Positions 63,866-64,000 of a DNA stretch of 64,000 nt are shown piece after piece; position 1 is the first letter of the stretch; each line of letters starts with the position of its first letter. The DNA is from Clostridium luticellarii (GTDB lineage: Bacteria; Bacillota; Clostridia; Clostridiales; Clostridiaceae). Location: the NCBI RefSeq assembly GCF_002995845.1, contig NZ_PVXP01000007.1, positions 1-64,000 on the forward strand, read 5' to 3'. The position numbers and the translations under genes are program-made. The notes under the pieces were generated by a model that searched no databases, was not told the origin of the DNA, and worked only from the letters and a program-made list of their open reading frames with translations.

Positions 63866-64000
63866 CCCTTTTTTCACTCCTAATCTGACTTGCTTTTCAT
63901 AATAAAATGTAAATCCATTTACTATAATTATCATATCATATTTCTAATTATAATGGGAATGTTTTTAACCTTCAATAGCTTTATATTTCATTTTGGTAGC

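Overview
The window is low-GC Gram-positive DNA of the Clostridium type. It carries spore genes (an alpha/beta SASP, a YyaC-family protein, Mbl), clostridial core genes (leuS behind a T-box, metK behind a SAM-I riboswitch, secA, prfB with its frameshift site, recD2, comFC, tex, fba), Shine-Dalgarno sites close to AGGAGG, and an anaerobic four-subunit 2-oxoacid:ferredoxin oxidoreductase. This suggests a spore-forming, motile anaerobe of Clostridium cluster I, possibly an acetogen-like species. The species assignment is inference.

Layout. 1-2266 is the end of an IS21-family element (istB cut by the window edge, then istA). It sits just downstream of an intact-looking cobalamin riboswitch (about 2400-2605, minus strand), so the riboswitch now faces the transposase. 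2780-4300 is accessory: a ParE/Phd toxin-antitoxin pair, a SinR-like regulator and two diverged copies of an intergenic repeat. 4490-14110 is the most unusual region, about 9.6 kb and all on the minus strand: larB, a small protein, a MoaB-like protein and a sigma-54 activator, then porGDAB, then three proteins I do not recognise, then a larC that has only its first domain. Two GG-N10-GC sigma-54 promoters, each with a matching 16-bp inverted repeat upstream, stand before porG and before the unknown genes. I read this as one regulon that couples nickel-pincer cofactor genes to a ferredoxin-linked oxidoreductase and an undescribed enzyme.

14160-39300 is mostly housekeeping: a TGS/uridine-kinase-like protein, DUF421/DUF4363, fba, CYTH, DUF5685-DnaJ-membrane protein, tRNA-Gln, T-box-leuS, a small alarmone synthetase, DUF2225, a metallophosphoesterase, a FlhB C-terminal-like protein with a FliK-like protein, FMN riboswitch-ribU, a glutaredoxin-like protein, tex, an M28 peptidase, an MFS exporter, prfB, secA and hpf.

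39500-55730 looks like an accessory block between hpf and comFC: a SASP, three P-type-ATPase-related proteins (two on the minus strand with altered catalytic motifs, one intact-looking on the plus strand), small companions, a chemoreceptor, a BMP lipoprotein, a sunset-domain protein, a cold-shock protein, a phage-like Rad52/Gp157 pair and a methyltransferase. 55900-56108 is a structured RNA next to comFC that I take to be a raiA-motif RNA. After it come comFC, a degenerate ComFA-like gene, recD2, metK, five tRNA genes (Thr, Tyr, Val, Thr, Tyr in transcription order), yyaC and mbl.
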